From positions 1 to 20,815 of the forward strand of contig JAQTPO010000018.1 in NCBI GenBank assembly GCA_028712845.1: DNA of 20,815 bases, written 5' to 3'. Position numbers and translations under genes: made by a program. The notes beneath the pieces were generated by a model that searched no databases, was not told where the DNA came from, and worked only from the letters and a program-made list of their open reading frames with translations. Shown here piece after piece: positions 1 through 7,299 of the stretch (position 1 is the stretch's first letter; every line of letters begins with the position of its first letter). This stretch comes from Dehalococcoidales bacterium (GTDB lineage: Bacteria; Chloroflexota; Dehalococcoidia; Dehalococcoidales; Fen-1064).

Positions 1-113
1 TCACGCCGGTTCAGCCACGTCACCTTCTTCAGTTCCGCAATAGTTTCACTGATATAGTTGACAACGGCATTCTTCGGTTTGGGCGCCGCAGTGGTCGGTT
101 TTGTCGCTGGCAT
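1..113 (-). CDS. secE: Preprotein translocase subunit SecE (N-terminal part, cut by window edge)
   Basis: SecE is the small membrane subunit of the SecYEG protein-conducting channel. Only the first 37 codons are visible: an Ala/Pro/Lys-rich leader of about 15 residues, then YISETIAELKKVTWLNRR. That is the amphipathic cytoplasmic helix and the conserved E-L-K-K-V-x-W-x family signature that precedes the transmembrane helix. The ATG at 113-111 follows a purine-rich GAGAGGGAAAGG ribosome binding site. It lies 17 bases after rpmG on the same strand, matching the widespread tuf-rpmG-secE-nusG order, so nusG is expected just outside the window. The identification is firm despite truncation because both motif and neighbourhood agree. 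Confidence 0.88.
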   Translation of the reverse strand, partial: MPATKPTTAAPKPKNAVVNYISETIAELKKVTWLNRR

Positions 114-130
114 CCTTTCCCTCTCGAGTG

Positions 131-295
131 CTATCTGACTTCACGATGGAGCTTCTGCCCACGACAGACCGGGCAAAACTTCTTCAGCTCCATACGTTGG
201 GAGTCGCTTCGCTTATTTTTTTGTGTTGTATAGTTTCGTCCCTTGCATTCTGTGCAGGCAAGGGTTACTATGACTCTATTTTCATTCTTTGCCAT
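131..295 (-). CDS. rpmG: 50S ribosomal protein L33
   Basis: This is a 54-residue, basic protein of the large ribosomal subunit, normal length for L33. It starts [20 protein letters not shown] and carries two CxxC pairs, C14/C17 and C41/C44 (CPVC), the zinc-binding C+ form of L33. The block [14 protein letters not shown] is typical of the family. The ATG lies two bases after the tuf stop codon and has no good ribosome binding site of its own (only a weak GAG), so translation is probably coupled to tuf. secE follows on the same strand. It was read directly from the reverse strand. Confidence 0.93.
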   Translation of the reverse strand: MAKNENRVIVTLACTECKGRNYTTQKNKRSDSQRMELKKFCPVCRGQKLHREVR

Positions 296-297
296 AT

Positions 298-1503
298 TTA
301 CTCAATTATTTTAGTTATTCTACCAGCGCCTACCGTTCTTCCACCTTCACGGATGGAGAAAGGCAAACCCTGTTCCATAGCTACCGGATAGATTAGTTTG
401 ATTTTAGCGGTGATGTTATCGCCCGGCATTACCATTTCCACACCTTCGGGTAATTGTAGTTCACCGGTGACATCAGTAGTTCTGATATAGAATTGCGGTT
501 TGTAGCCATTGAAGAATGGGGTATGGCGGCCGCCTTCCTCTTTACTTAAGACCATAACCTCTGCTTCCGCATAAGTATGTGGTTTAATGCTACCGGGAGC
601 TGCTAAGACCTGACCCCTTTCAATATCTTCACGCTCAACACCGCGGAGTAAAACACCAACGGCATCACCCGGCTCAGCGTAGTCCAGAATCTTGTGGAAC
701 ATTTCCAGACTGGTAGCGGTGACCTTCTTTATTTCATGGTGCAGCCCGACGATTTCAACCTCATCGCCGGCTTTGATAACACCTCGTTCAACTCTACCCG
801 TTGGCACCGTGCCGCGACCCTTGATGCTGAAGACATCTTCAACCGGCATCAGGAACGGTTTGTCCTTGGGGCGGACAGGTGTGGGTATATAATCATCCAC
901 CGCCTCCATCAATTTCAGAATAGGTCCGCACCACTTGCAATCCGGTTTGCCACAACCGCATTCCAGAGCCTTGCTGGCGCTGACTCTAACGATGGGTATT
1001 TTATCACCCGGGAAGTTGTATTTGCTGAGAAGCTCTCTGAGTTCCATCTCAACAAGCTGGAGCAGCTCTTCGTCTTCCATAAGGTCGACTTTATTGAGAG
1101 CTACGATAATATAAGGCACATTTACCTGACGTGCCAGCAGAATGTGCTCTCTCGTCTGTGGCATGGGACCATCAGGAGCGCTGACTACCAGGATAGCGCC
1201 ATCCATCTGGGCGGCGCCGGTAATCATATTCTTGATATAGTCGGCATGTCCCGGACAGTCAATATGCGCATAATGCCGCTTTGTGGTTTCATATTCGATG
1301 TGGGCGATAGCGATGGTCATGCCACGCGATTTCTCTTCCGGCGCATTATCAATGGAATCGAACGCGCAGAACGAGACGTTGGTAAATTGTTTGGATAATA
1401 CCAGCGTTATCGCGGCGGTTAAAGTTGTCTTGCCGTGGTCGACGTGACCGATGGTGCCCACATTAACATGCGGCTTACTTCTGTCAAATTTCTGTTTTGC
1501 CAT
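298..1503 (-). CDS. tuf: Translation elongation factor EF-Tu
   Basis: EF-Tu is the GTPase that delivers aminoacyl-tRNA to the ribosome. The 401-residue length is normal. Visible motifs are the P-loop GHVDHGKT (19-26), switch I RGMTI (60-64), G3 DCPGHADY (83-90 region), NKVD (137-140) and SAS (175-177), followed by the two beta-barrel domains ending in GRITKIIE. Right after the G5 motif there is a cysteine-rich insertion with C182, C184, C189 and C192, absent from the E. coli protein; I recall similar insertions in Chloroflexota EF-Tu. The ATG follows a strong AAGGGGGA site. The gene sits 22 bases downstream of tRNA-Thr(GGT) and is probably co-transcribed with three tRNAs upstream and rpmG-secE downstream. 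Confidence 0.98.
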   Translation of the reverse strand: MAKQKFDRSKPHVNVGTIGHVDHGKTTLTAAITLVLSKQFTNVSFCAFDSIDNAPEEKSRGMTIAIAHIEYETTKRHYAHIDCPGHADYIKNMITGAAQMDGAILVVSAPDGPMPQTREHILLARQVNVPYIIVALNKVDLMEDEELLQLVEMELRELLSKYNFPGDKIPIVRVSASKALECGCGKPDCKWCGPILKLMEAVDDYIPTPVRPKDKPFLMPVEDVFSIKGRGTVPTGRVERGVIKAGDEVEIVGLHHEIKKVTATSLEMFHKILDYAEPGDAVGVLLRGVEREDIERGQVLAAPGSIKPHTYAEAEVMVLSKEEGGRHTPFFNGYKPQFYIRTTDVTGELQLPEGVEMVMPGDNITAKIKLIYPVAMEQGLPFSIREGGRTVGAGRITKIIE

Positions 1504-1525
1504 TTAATTCCCCCTTCTTTATCCA

Positions 1526-1598
1526 AGCCCACAATCGGATTCGAACCGATGACCCCGTTCTTACCAAGAACGTGCTCTACCGACTGAGCTATGTGGGC
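1526..1598 (-). tRNA. tRNA-Thr (anticodon GGT)
   Basis: The minus strand folds into a standard cloverleaf: acceptor GCCCACA pairing with TGTGGGC plus a T discriminator. The anticodon stem CGTTC/GAACG encloses loop TTGGTAA, with anticodon GGT. A TTCGAAT T-loop is present. CCA is not encoded. It is the tRNA nearest to tuf and third in the series. Confidence 0.96.
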
Positions 1599-1656
1599 AC
1601 TATTCCCAATATATTATACAGATTTTTACGGTGAAGTCCAATATTCAGTTACAAAG

Positions 1657-1744
1657 TGGTGGAGAGGACAGGGTTCGAACCTGTGTAGCCCGTCAGGGCG
1701 ACAGTTTTACAGACTGTTCCGATTAACCACTCCGGCACCTCTCC
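1657..1744 (-). tRNA. tRNA-Tyr (anticodon GTA)
   Basis: This is a class II tRNA with a long variable arm (CGCCCTGACGGGCTA). The acceptor GGAGAGG pairs with CCTCTCC. The anticodon stem ACAGT/ACTGT encloses loop CTGTAAA with anticodon GTA. The T-arm contains GGTTCGAACC. Unlike its two neighbours it encodes CCA (complement of 1657-1659) after an A discriminator; without CCA the gene is 1660-1744. Confidence 0.96.
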
Positions 1745-1770
1745 ACAAAAACCTCTAAGACTGTCGGCAC

Positions 1771-1843
1771 AGCCCGAGAGGGGAGTCGAACCCACTAACC
1801 TACCGATTACAAATCGGTTGCGCTGCCATTGCGCTACTCGGGC
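1771..1843 (-). tRNA. tRNA-Thr (anticodon TGT)
   Basis: The acceptor GCCCGAG pairs with CTCGGGC, followed by a T discriminator. The anticodon stem ACCGA/TCGGT encloses loop TTTGTAA with anticodon TGT. CCA is not encoded. It is the first gene of the tRNA-tuf unit, about 40 bases downstream of the predicted transcription start, and pairs with the GGT isoacceptor further along to cover threonine codons. Confidence 0.96.
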
Positions 1844-1863
1844 ACCTTATCTATTTTTTAAGC

Positions 1864-1877
1864 TCTGCAAAAGCAGA
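1864..1877 (-). other. Small hairpin in the tRNA-tuf leader
   Basis: TCTGC and GCAGA form a perfect 5-bp stem with a four-base loop, starting about 10 bases after the -10 box of the tRNA-tuf promoter. No U-run follows in the direction of transcription, so it is not an intrinsic terminator. It may simply mark the 5' end of the precursor transcript; function unknown. Confidence 0.35.
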
Positions 1878-1887
1878 CAACCTTATT

Positions 1888-1917
1888 ATTATATGCAAAT
1901 GAGACGGATAAAGTCAA
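1888..1917 (-). promoter_or_regulatory. Promoter of the tRNA-tuf-rpmG-secE unit
   Basis: On the minus strand there is TTGACT (complement of 1912-1917), an 18-base spacer and a perfect TATAAT (complement of 1888-1893). This is a strong sigma-70 type match, as expected for stable RNA and translation factor genes. It points at the first tRNA about 45 bases downstream, and its -35 box is 27 bases from the -35 box of the oppositely directed thiC promoter. Confidence 0.8.
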
Positions 1918-1944
1918 TGCGTGTGTCGCATTGTCCCCTGAAAT

Positions 1945-1973
1945 TTGATTTTTCGCTTCAAATTAGGTATAAT
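1945..1973 (+). promoter_or_regulatory. Promoter of the thiC riboswitch transcript
   Basis: TTGATT (1945-1950), a 17-base spacer and a perfect TATAAT (1968-1973) form a near-consensus sigma-70 type promoter. Transcription would start near 1980, about 30 bases before the TPP riboswitch, so the whole aptamer is in the leader. Confidence 0.78.
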
Positions 1974-2009
1974 AACGTATTACAAGCTAAAAATTGAATA
2001 GGTAATTAT

Positions 2010-2098
2010 CCGCCAGGGGTGCTGAAGGCTGAGAGTCCTTCTTGATGAAGGATGACCCTTAGAACCTGAACTCGGTAATGCGAGCGTAGGGATGCGGT
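2010..2098 (+). promoter_or_regulatory. TPP riboswitch (THI element)
   Basis: The leader has the conserved THI-box blocks in order: CAGGGGTGC (2014-2022), CTGAGA, a hairpin built from TCCTTC/GAAGGA, ACCCTT, GAACCTGA and TAATGC followed by GCGTAGGGA. A short P1 helix is possible between CCGC (2010-2013) and GCGG (2094-2097). These are the TPP-binding core elements of the family. It lies directly upstream of thiC, the usual target of TPP feedback. An intrinsic terminator follows at 2104-2143, so control is most likely by premature termination when TPP is bound. Confidence 0.95.
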
Positions 2099-2103
2099 CA
2101 GAG

Positions 2104-2143
2104 AAACCAGGGAAAAATCGCAACCTTGGTTTTATTGTTTTTT
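2104..2143 (+). terminator. Riboswitch-controlled intrinsic terminator of thiC
   Basis: AAACCAGGG (2104-2112) pairs with CCTTGGTTT (2124-2132) as a 9-bp stem with one G-U pair and an 11-base loop. A T-rich tract follows, ending in six T (2138-2143). It sits between the TPP aptamer and the thiC start, so it is the expression platform. Bases 2117-2122 in its loop can instead pair with 2093-2098, the 3' side of the aptamer P1, giving a candidate antiterminator. Confidence 0.85.
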
Positions 2144-2152
2144 GAGAGTCAA

Positions 2153-3448
2153 ATGACACAACTGGAACTGGCAAGGAAAGACATCATATCGCCGCAAATG
2201 CAGACGGTGGCAGAACAGGAAAAACTCGAGCCTGAATTTATCCGTCAGGGCATTGCGGCAGGCAATATTGTCATCCCTGCCAATATCAACCATAAAAAGT
2301 TCACGCCTTTCGGTATCGGTAAAGGCTTGCGTACTAAGGTCAATGCCAATCTCGGCACATCTTCCGATTACGGCAGTATTGAAACCGAACTGGAAAAGCT
2401 GAAAATGGCGATTGCTTGCGGTGCCGATACCGTGATGGACTTATCCACCGGCGGGGATATTGCCGTTGTGCGTAGAGCTGTTATTAAAGCCAGTTCCATT
2501 CCCATAGGTACCGTGCCTGTCTATCAGGCGGGTATAAAGGCAATCAAAACATACGGTGCTATTGTCAAGATGAGTGTTGATGACCTGTTTTCGGCGATTG
2601 AAGAACACGCCCGCGACGGTGTCGATTTTGTTACCGTACATTGCGGGGTCACGCGGTCGGCAATTGCCCGACTCAAAGAGCAGGGCAGGGTAACGGACGT
2701 CGTTTCCCGCGGCGGCGCTTTTATGATCGGTTGGATTTTACACAATGAGCAAGAGAATCCACTTTATGATTATTACGATCGCTTGCTGGAGATTGCCCGC
2801 AAATACGATGTCACCTTAAGTCTCGGCGATGGGATGCGTCCCGGTTGTCTGGCAGATGCCACCGACCATGCCCAGGTTGAGGAACTGGTAGTACTTGGCG
2901 AGCTTGTCGAAAGGGCATGGAAAGCCGGCGTGCAGGTGATGGTAGAAGGTCCCGGTCATGTGCCACTGAACCAGATTGAAGCTAATGTGAGACTTCAGAA
3001 AGCCATCTGCAAGGGTGCACCGTTTTATGTTTTGGGACCGCTGGTGACCGATATCGGCGCCGGTTATGACCATATCACCGGGGCGATTGGCGGTGCCGTT
3101 GCAGCGGCGGCAGGGGCTGATTTTCTGTGCTATGTCACGCCATCGGAGCATCTCTCTTTGCCTGATGTCGAGGATGTGCGTCAGGGTGTCATTGCCTCAC
3201 GTATTGCGGCGCATGCCGCCGATATTGCCAAAGGTGTCAAAGGCGCTGCAGAATGGGATTTGCGTATGGCTCAGGCACGGAAAAAACTGGACTGGGAAGC
3301 GCAAATCAAACTGTCGCTGACGCCGGAGTATTCCCGCAAGGTTCACAGCAAACATGCCTCCGGCGGTGAAGCTTGCAGTATGTGCGGCGATTTCTGTGCG
3401 ATGCGGCTTGTCGGTGAGTATCTGAATATTTCCACACAAAAGTGCTAA
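2153..3448 (+). CDS. thiC: Phosphomethylpyrimidine synthase ThiC
   Basis: ThiC is the radical-SAM enzyme that rearranges aminoimidazole ribotide into hydroxymethylpyrimidine phosphate for thiamine synthesis. The 431-residue protein is the short form without the N-terminal extension of the enterobacterial enzyme. Conserved blocks include [36 protein letters not shown] and YVTPSEHL. The C-terminal cluster motif is C408-SM-C411-GDF-C415, that is CX2CX3C, while the well-studied enzymes have CX2CX4C. The ATG at 2153 is preferred: it has GAGAG six bases upstream and starts just after the terminator, whereas an in-frame TTG at 2126 lies inside the terminator stem. Upstream are a TPP riboswitch and its own promoter. 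No other thiamine gene adjoins it here. Confidence 0.96.
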   Translation: MTQLELARKDIISPQMQTVAEQEKLEPEFIRQGIAAGNIVIPANINHKKFTPFGIGKGLRTKVNANLGTSSDYGSIETELEKLKMAIACGADTVMDLSTGGDIAVVRRAVIKASSIPIGTVPVYQAGIKAIKTYGAIVKMSVDDLFSAIEEHARDGVDFVTVHCGVTRSAIARLKEQGRVTDVVSRGGAFMIGWILHNEQENPLYDYYDRLLEIARKYDVTLSLGDGMRPGCLADATDHAQVEELVVLGELVERAWKAGVQVMVEGPGHVPLNQIEANVRLQKAICKGAPFYVLGPLVTDIGAGYDHITGAIGGAVAAAAGADFLCYVTPSEHLSLPDVEDVRQGVIASRIAAHAADIAKGVKGAAEWDLRMAQARKKLDWEAQIKLSLTPEYSRKVHSKHASGGEACSMCGDFCAMRLVGEYLNISTQKC

Positions 3449-3470
3449 GGATAGCAATTAATATTTTCCT

Positions 3471-3499
3471 GTATGGTCGGGTTTCAAACCTGCTCCTAC
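3471..3499. repeat. Imperfect intergenic palindrome between convergent thiC and rseP
   Basis: Fourteen bases on each side of C3485 are nearly complementary (arms 3471-3484 and 3486-3499), with two mismatches and two G-T pairs. The core is GGTTTCAAACC. It fills most of the 69-base gap between two converging genes. It resembles the short REP-like palindromes often found between convergent genes, and no clear U-run follows it on either strand. It may help end transcription from both sides; I cannot confirm other copies from this window. Confidence 0.5.
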
Positions 3500-3517
3500 G
3501 AATTGCCCCACGGTTTA

Positions 3518-4582
3518 TTACCCCAGACTACCGCCACTGATAATCCGCACGATATCACGGTAAGCAACAACAACGAACACTACCATCAGCAGGATAAAGC
3601 CGATAGTGTGTATCATTCCCTCCGTCTTTGGCGAAACACGCTTGCCGCGGCGCACCCATTCCAGCAGAACGAAGACAATTCTTCCACCATCCATAGCGGG
3701 AATAGGGAAGATATTGAGAATTCCCAGATTCAGGCTGATAATAGCGGCAAATCTCAGAAGATTGGCGAAGCCGGTTTTCACAACTTCACCGGTCATCTGG
3801 GCAAGTCCCACCGGACCTGTCACTTCTACCGGTACCGCTCCGCTTATCATACCCGATATTCCATCCTTAAAAAGCAGGAGTATGTCCCAGTAGCCGATTG
3901 CTCCCTGTGGGATAGCTTCCCAGAACGGATAGCTTTTCCTCACCACCGTCGTGATGGCGACTCCGGTTGCACCCTGGTTAACCGGCGCGTTCGCCTGCGG
4001 GGTTAACTTGACGTTCTCGGTATCACCATTTGGATGTTTGATATTGACGGTAATTTCATTGTCCAGATTTGCCTTGATAATTCTTTCGTAATCGCCGACA
4101 TTTAAAACGGCTTCACCGTTAGCGCTGAGAATAATGTCATTTACTTTGATGCCAGCCTGGCTCGACGGTGAATTTGCTACCACCTCAGCGACGAATACCT
4201 CCCCCTTATCCGTCATGATATTATTTACCGATTCCAGATGCGGAATCATATAGGCAATCGATAGCAATATCAGGGGCAGTATGATGTTCATCAATGAGCC
4301 GGCGCTGAGTACTAACAACCTGACGGGGATGCTCTTGCCAGCCAGACTGCCGGGTACAGCGGGGTCAACTTCCCCTGCCAGCTTGTTAAATCCGCCGAGC
4401 GGAATTGCATTCAGGGAATAAACGGTCTCGCCCTTTTTGAAGGCAAAGATGCGCGGCGGCATAAAGATGCCGAACTCTTCCACTTTGACTTTAAATAATT
4501 TAGCGGTGAAAAAATGTCCCAGTTCGTGAGCGAGGATGAGGACGATTAATATAAGGAAAAAGGTTACCAGCGTGATTAGCAT
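3518..4582 (-). CDS. rseP: RseP-type site-2 membrane metalloprotease (M50)
   Basis: This intramembrane zinc protease typically cleaves anti-sigma factors or signal peptide remnants in the cytoplasmic membrane. The 354-residue protein has an N-terminal transmembrane helix with the zinc motif HELGH (19-23), one PDZ domain (about 130-200), the GPVGLAQ block (256-262) and the third zinc ligand in FPIPAMDGGR (D298; the usual form is LDG), then a C-terminal hydrophobic helix. It has one PDZ domain, against two in E. coli RseP. The ATG at 4582-4580 is chosen because AAGGATGG precedes it and it overlaps the dxr stop by seven bases; in-frame codons further upstream lie deep inside dxr. It is the last gene of the rpsB-to-rseP unit. 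Confidence 0.93.
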   Translation of the reverse strand: MLITLVTFFLILIVLILAHELGHFFTAKLFKVKVEEFGIFMPPRIFAFKKGETVYSLNAIPLGGFNKLAGEVDPAVPGSLAGKSIPVRLLVLSAGSLMNIILPLILLSIAYMIPHLESVNNIMTDKGEVFVAEVVANSPSSQAGIKVNDIILSANGEAVLNVGDYERIIKANLDNEITVNIKHPNGDTENVKLTPQANAPVNQGATGVAITTVVRKSYPFWEAIPQGAIGYWDILLLFKDGISGMISGAVPVEVTGPVGLAQMTGEVVKTGFANLLRFAAIISLNLGILNIFPIPAMDGGRIVFVLLEWVRRGKRVSPKTEGMIHTIGFILLMVVFVVVAYRDIVRIISGGSLG

Positions 4583-5730
4583 ATTCCATCCTTTTTGAAG
4601 AGTTCTTGAGCTTTTTCTCTTGCCCAATTATCAGCCGTCAAAATCTCTTCTAATGTCGGATTTATGATGGATTGATGCGCCTGAAGAACCTGTTCCGCCA
4701 TGCGGGCAATATCGGTGAACTTAATGGCATTTTGTAAAAATAGCTCAACGGCGACCTCATCGGCGGCGCAGAGCGCAGCCGGGCTTGTGCCGCCGGCTCT
4801 GGCAGCTTTAATTGCCAGTTCCAGACAGGGGCATGTCCCAAAATCAGGCGGCTCAAAAGTCAGTTCTTTGATTTTACTCCAGTCGAGTTTCGGTAGTTCG
4901 TGATTGGGAACACGTTCCGGGTAGGTCAGGGCATACTGGATGGGAAGTCTCATATCCGGGTAAGACATCTGGGCTTTTAATGCGCCGTCCGCAAACTCCA
5001 CCATCGAGTGAATGATACTCTGCGGGTGAATGATGACATCGATGTCTTCGATTGGTACCCCGAAGAGCCAGCGGGCTTCCATAATCTCCAGCCCTTTGTT
5101 CATTAAGGTAGCGGAATCGATAGTCACCTTTTTACCCATTTGCCATGATGGATGTTTCAGCGCTTGTTCGGCGGTAACCTTTGCCAGTTTTTCCTGAGAA
5201 TAGCCGCGGAAAGGACCGCCGGAAGCGGTCAGAATAATCCGTTTCGGTGGTTGCGGCTCGCCATTCAGACATTGCCAGATAGCGCTGTGTTCGCTATCAA
5301 TGGGGAGAATCAGGGTGCCGCTCCGCTTTGCCTCACTGGTAATGATTTCACCTGCCATTACGAGCGGTTCTTTATTGGCAATGGCAACCTTCTTGCCGGT
5401 TTTAATGGCGGCGAGTGTTGCTGATAACCCGGCTTTGCCGGAGGTGGCAACGACAACGATATCCACTTCCGGATGGCTGGCGATTTCTTCCGGGGAAAGC
5501 AGTTTACAGTTATGCGCAGTTAGTTTGGCATTGTTCGCAGATTGGGAACAGAAATATTTTGGTTTGAATTCTGCAATTTGCTCTGATAATAATTCCGTAT
5601 TTTGTCCGGCAGTCAGTCCGACCACACGGAAACGGTCGGCTAAATTGCGGACGACCTGAAGCGTCTGTCTGCCAATCGAGCCTGTGGAACCGAGAATTGC
5701 CAGCCGTTGTTGTTTCAATGAATTGACCAT
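4576..5730 (-). CDS. dxr: 1-deoxy-D-xylulose 5-phosphate reductoisomerase
   Basis: DXR converts DXP to methylerythritol 4-phosphate with NADPH, the committed step of the MEP isoprenoid pathway. The 384-residue length is normal. Visible are the NADPH motif GSTGSIG (14-20), the metal ligands in LPIDSEHSA (D145, E147), ASGGPFRG, DSATLMNKGLEIMEA (E215) and IIHPQSIIHSMVE. At 119-122 the protein reads NKEP where most enzymes have NKES or NKET, a small deviation of unknown effect. The ATG overlaps the end of cdsA by 16 bases, and its stop overlaps the rseP start, so translation is probably coupled on both sides. The pathway link to uppS, two genes upstream, is direct. Confidence 0.97.
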   Translation of the reverse strand: MVNSLKQQRLAILGSTGSIGRQTLQVVRNLADRFRVVGLTAGQNTELLSEQIAEFKPKYFCSQSANNAKLTAHNCKLLSPEEIASHPEVDIVVVATSGKAGLSATLAAIKTGKKVAIANKEPLVMAGEIITSEAKRSGTLILPIDSEHSAIWQCLNGEPQPPKRIILTASGGPFRGYSQEKLAKVTAEQALKHPSWQMGKKVTIDSATLMNKGLEIMEARWLFGVPIEDIDVIIHPQSIIHSMVEFADGALKAQMSYPDMRLPIQYALTYPERVPNHELPKLDWSKIKELTFEPPDFGTCPCLELAIKAARAGGTSPAALCAADEVAVELFLQNAIKFTDIARMAEQVLQAHQSIINPTLEEILTADNWAREKAQELFKKDGIC

Positions 5731-6551
5731 AGCGTCCAGTAATATACTACAACAACGGCAAACACTATACTATCCAAACGGTCGAGAGCTCCGCCGTGCC
5801 CGGGAAAAATCCTGCCAGAATCTTTAGCGCCGGCATTCCGTTTCAGCAGTGATTCTACCAGGTCGCCCAGTTGGGCGAAGATACTGACCAACAGACCGAG
5901 AATGACTGCCTGCCACCAATTGAGGTGAGTGCTGAGTTGTACCGGTGTGGGGAGAAGGAAACACAGGCTGATAGCTACGGCGCCCAGCAAGCCGCCAATG
6001 GCGCCTTCCCACGTTTTCTTAGGACTGATAGCGGGGGCGAGTTTATGTTTGCCGATTGTCCTGCCGATAAAATAGGCAGCAGTATCCGAACCGAATGTGA
6101 CGAATAGCGCCAGGAATACCCAGCTTCTGCCATCGTCTATGCCGCGTAGCGTTACTAAGTAACTCAACAGCCAACCGGTGTACAGTATTCCTGCAAATGT
6201 CCATGCCCAGTCATTGAAAGCGCCCTGTTTTTGCTTGCGCGCCAATAAGACAATTAGTGAAACAGCCATTCCTGAAGTGATGAGGAGCGGGACGAGTAAA
6301 TCAAGACTGACGTAAGGTGCTATTAAAGACTGTAGTTTCGGATTGCGGATAGCGATAAACAGTAATGTCCAGATTACCCCGAAAACGGTAAGCGGCGCTG
6401 CTTTTATGGCGCTGGTCAGCTTATAGAATTCGAGAACTGCCAGCAGACCCATAACCGCAAAGAGGATGGTGAAGTACGGCTCTCCGAACCAGATAATAAG
6501 TCCTAGGATTGGCAGCGCCCAGATAGCCGTAACGATTCGGTTTTTAAGCAT
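5715..6551 (-). CDS. cdsA: Phosphatidate cytidylyltransferase (CDP-diglyceride synthase)
   Basis: CdsA makes CDP-diacylglycerol from phosphatidic acid and CTP in the membrane, the branch point to all bacterial phospholipids. The 278 residues are mostly hydrophobic, with about eight membrane segments. Conserved signatures are SDTAAYFIGR (155-164), SPKKTWEG (176-183) and the family signature from S234 to S261, with KR (237-238), KD (243-244), PGHGG (250-254) and DRLDS. The ATG comes six bases after the uppS stop without a clear ribosome binding site, so coupling to uppS is likely. Its 3' end overlaps dxr. The order uppS-cdsA-dxr is common in bacteria. Confidence 0.96.
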   Translation of the reverse strand: MLKNRIVTAIWALPILGLIIWFGEPYFTILFAVMGLLAVLEFYKLTSAIKAAPLTVFGVIWTLLFIAIRNPKLQSLIAPYVSLDLLVPLLITSGMAVSLIVLLARKQKQGAFNDWAWTFAGILYTGWLLSYLVTLRGIDDGRSWVFLALFVTFGSDTAAYFIGRTIGKHKLAPAISPKKTWEGAIGGLLGAVAISLCFLLPTPVQLSTHLNWWQAVILGLLVSIFAQLGDLVESLLKRNAGAKDSGRIFPGHGGALDRLDSIVFAVVVVYYWTLWSIH

Positions 6552-6557
6552 CTTTTA

Positions 6558-7271
6558 TCACAGACCGCCGAAACGGCGGTTCCTCTTGCTATATTCAAGA
6601 AGGGCTGTGTCTATATCTTTCTTGCCAAAATCGGGCCAGAGGACTTTGGTAAAATGGTATTCACTGTAAGCTGTTTGCCAGACGAGAAAATTGCTCAGGC
6701 GTGTCTCATCACCGGTGCGGATGAGCAAATCGACATCAGGCATATCGCCGGTGTAAAGGTATCGGGCAAAGGATTTTTCATCCAGTGATTGAGGCTTGTT
6801 ATCATCTTTCACATATTTAGCCACCGCATCGATAATTTCTGCCCGTCCCCCGTAATTCCATGCAATGCCCAGCATCATCCCGTCATTATTAGCGGTTAGC
6901 GTCAGAGCTTTCTGAATGGCTTTTTGGAGGCTATCCGGCAAGCCGACCATCCTGCCGATGTGGCGGATTTTAATATTCTTCTCATGAATTTTGTTAAGGT
7001 GCTCATCCACGAAATGTTCCACCAGGTCGAATAAGCCGTTTACTTCTGAATCAGGCCGATGCCAGTTCTCCGTGGAAAAGCCGTAAAAGGTGACATATTT
7101 GATGGGGTATTCATTGATGTACTGAATCATGCGGAGCATATTCAGCACACCTTCTCTGTGTCCTGCAATACGGGGTAAGCCTCGTTTTTTTGCCCATCTG
7201 CCATTGCCGTCAGGCACAATAGCTACATGTGTAGGTAATGGATAAATACTTTCTGCGGTAGGTTTCATCAT
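6558..7271 (-). CDS. uppS: Isoprenyl transferase (undecaprenyl diphosphate synthase type)
   Basis: This cis-prenyltransferase condenses isopentenyl diphosphate onto farnesyl diphosphate to make the undecaprenyl lipid carrier used for cell-surface glycan synthesis. The 237-residue length is typical. The diphosphate-binding motif reads PDGNGRWAKKRG (20-31, D21), with Pro in place of the more usual Met. FYGFSTENW (62-70) and the C-terminal RTGDETRLSNFLVWQ follow. Product chain length cannot be told from the sequence. An ATG-ATG pair opens the gene, so the start could be 7271 or 7268; no strong ribosome binding site is seen. It lies 28 bases after frr. Confidence 0.94.
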   Translation of the reverse strand: MMKPTAESIYPLPTHVAIVPDGNGRWAKKRGLPRIAGHREGVLNMLRMIQYINEYPIKYVTFYGFSTENWHRPDSEVNGLFDLVEHFVDEHLNKIHEKNIKIRHIGRMVGLPDSLQKAIQKALTLTANNDGMMLGIAWNYGGRAEIIDAVAKYVKDDNKPQSLDEKSFARYLYTGDMPDVDLLIRTGDETRLSNFLVWQTAYSEYHFTKVLWPDFGKKDIDTALLEYSKRNRRFGGL

Positions 7272-7299
7272 AGCTTCGTGAATTGAGGAGAAATTAGGG

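Noticed and set aside
101..391. A plus-strand open frame across secE, rpmG and the tuf 3' end
   Set aside because: It is the complement of three well-supported minus-strand genes.
694..1398. A 234-codon open frame on the plus strand across tuf
   Set aside because: It is antisense to a clearly functional EF-Tu gene, matches no family I know, and is explained by the codon bias of tuf.
2126..2152. Upstream TTG start for thiC adding nine residues
   Set aside because: The TTG lies inside the terminator stem and lacks a ribosome binding site; the ATG at 2153 fits better.
3473..4006. A 177-codon plus-strand open frame after thiC
   Set aside because: It lies mostly opposite rseP, whose motifs are intact, and its translation is low-complexity polar sequence without family features.
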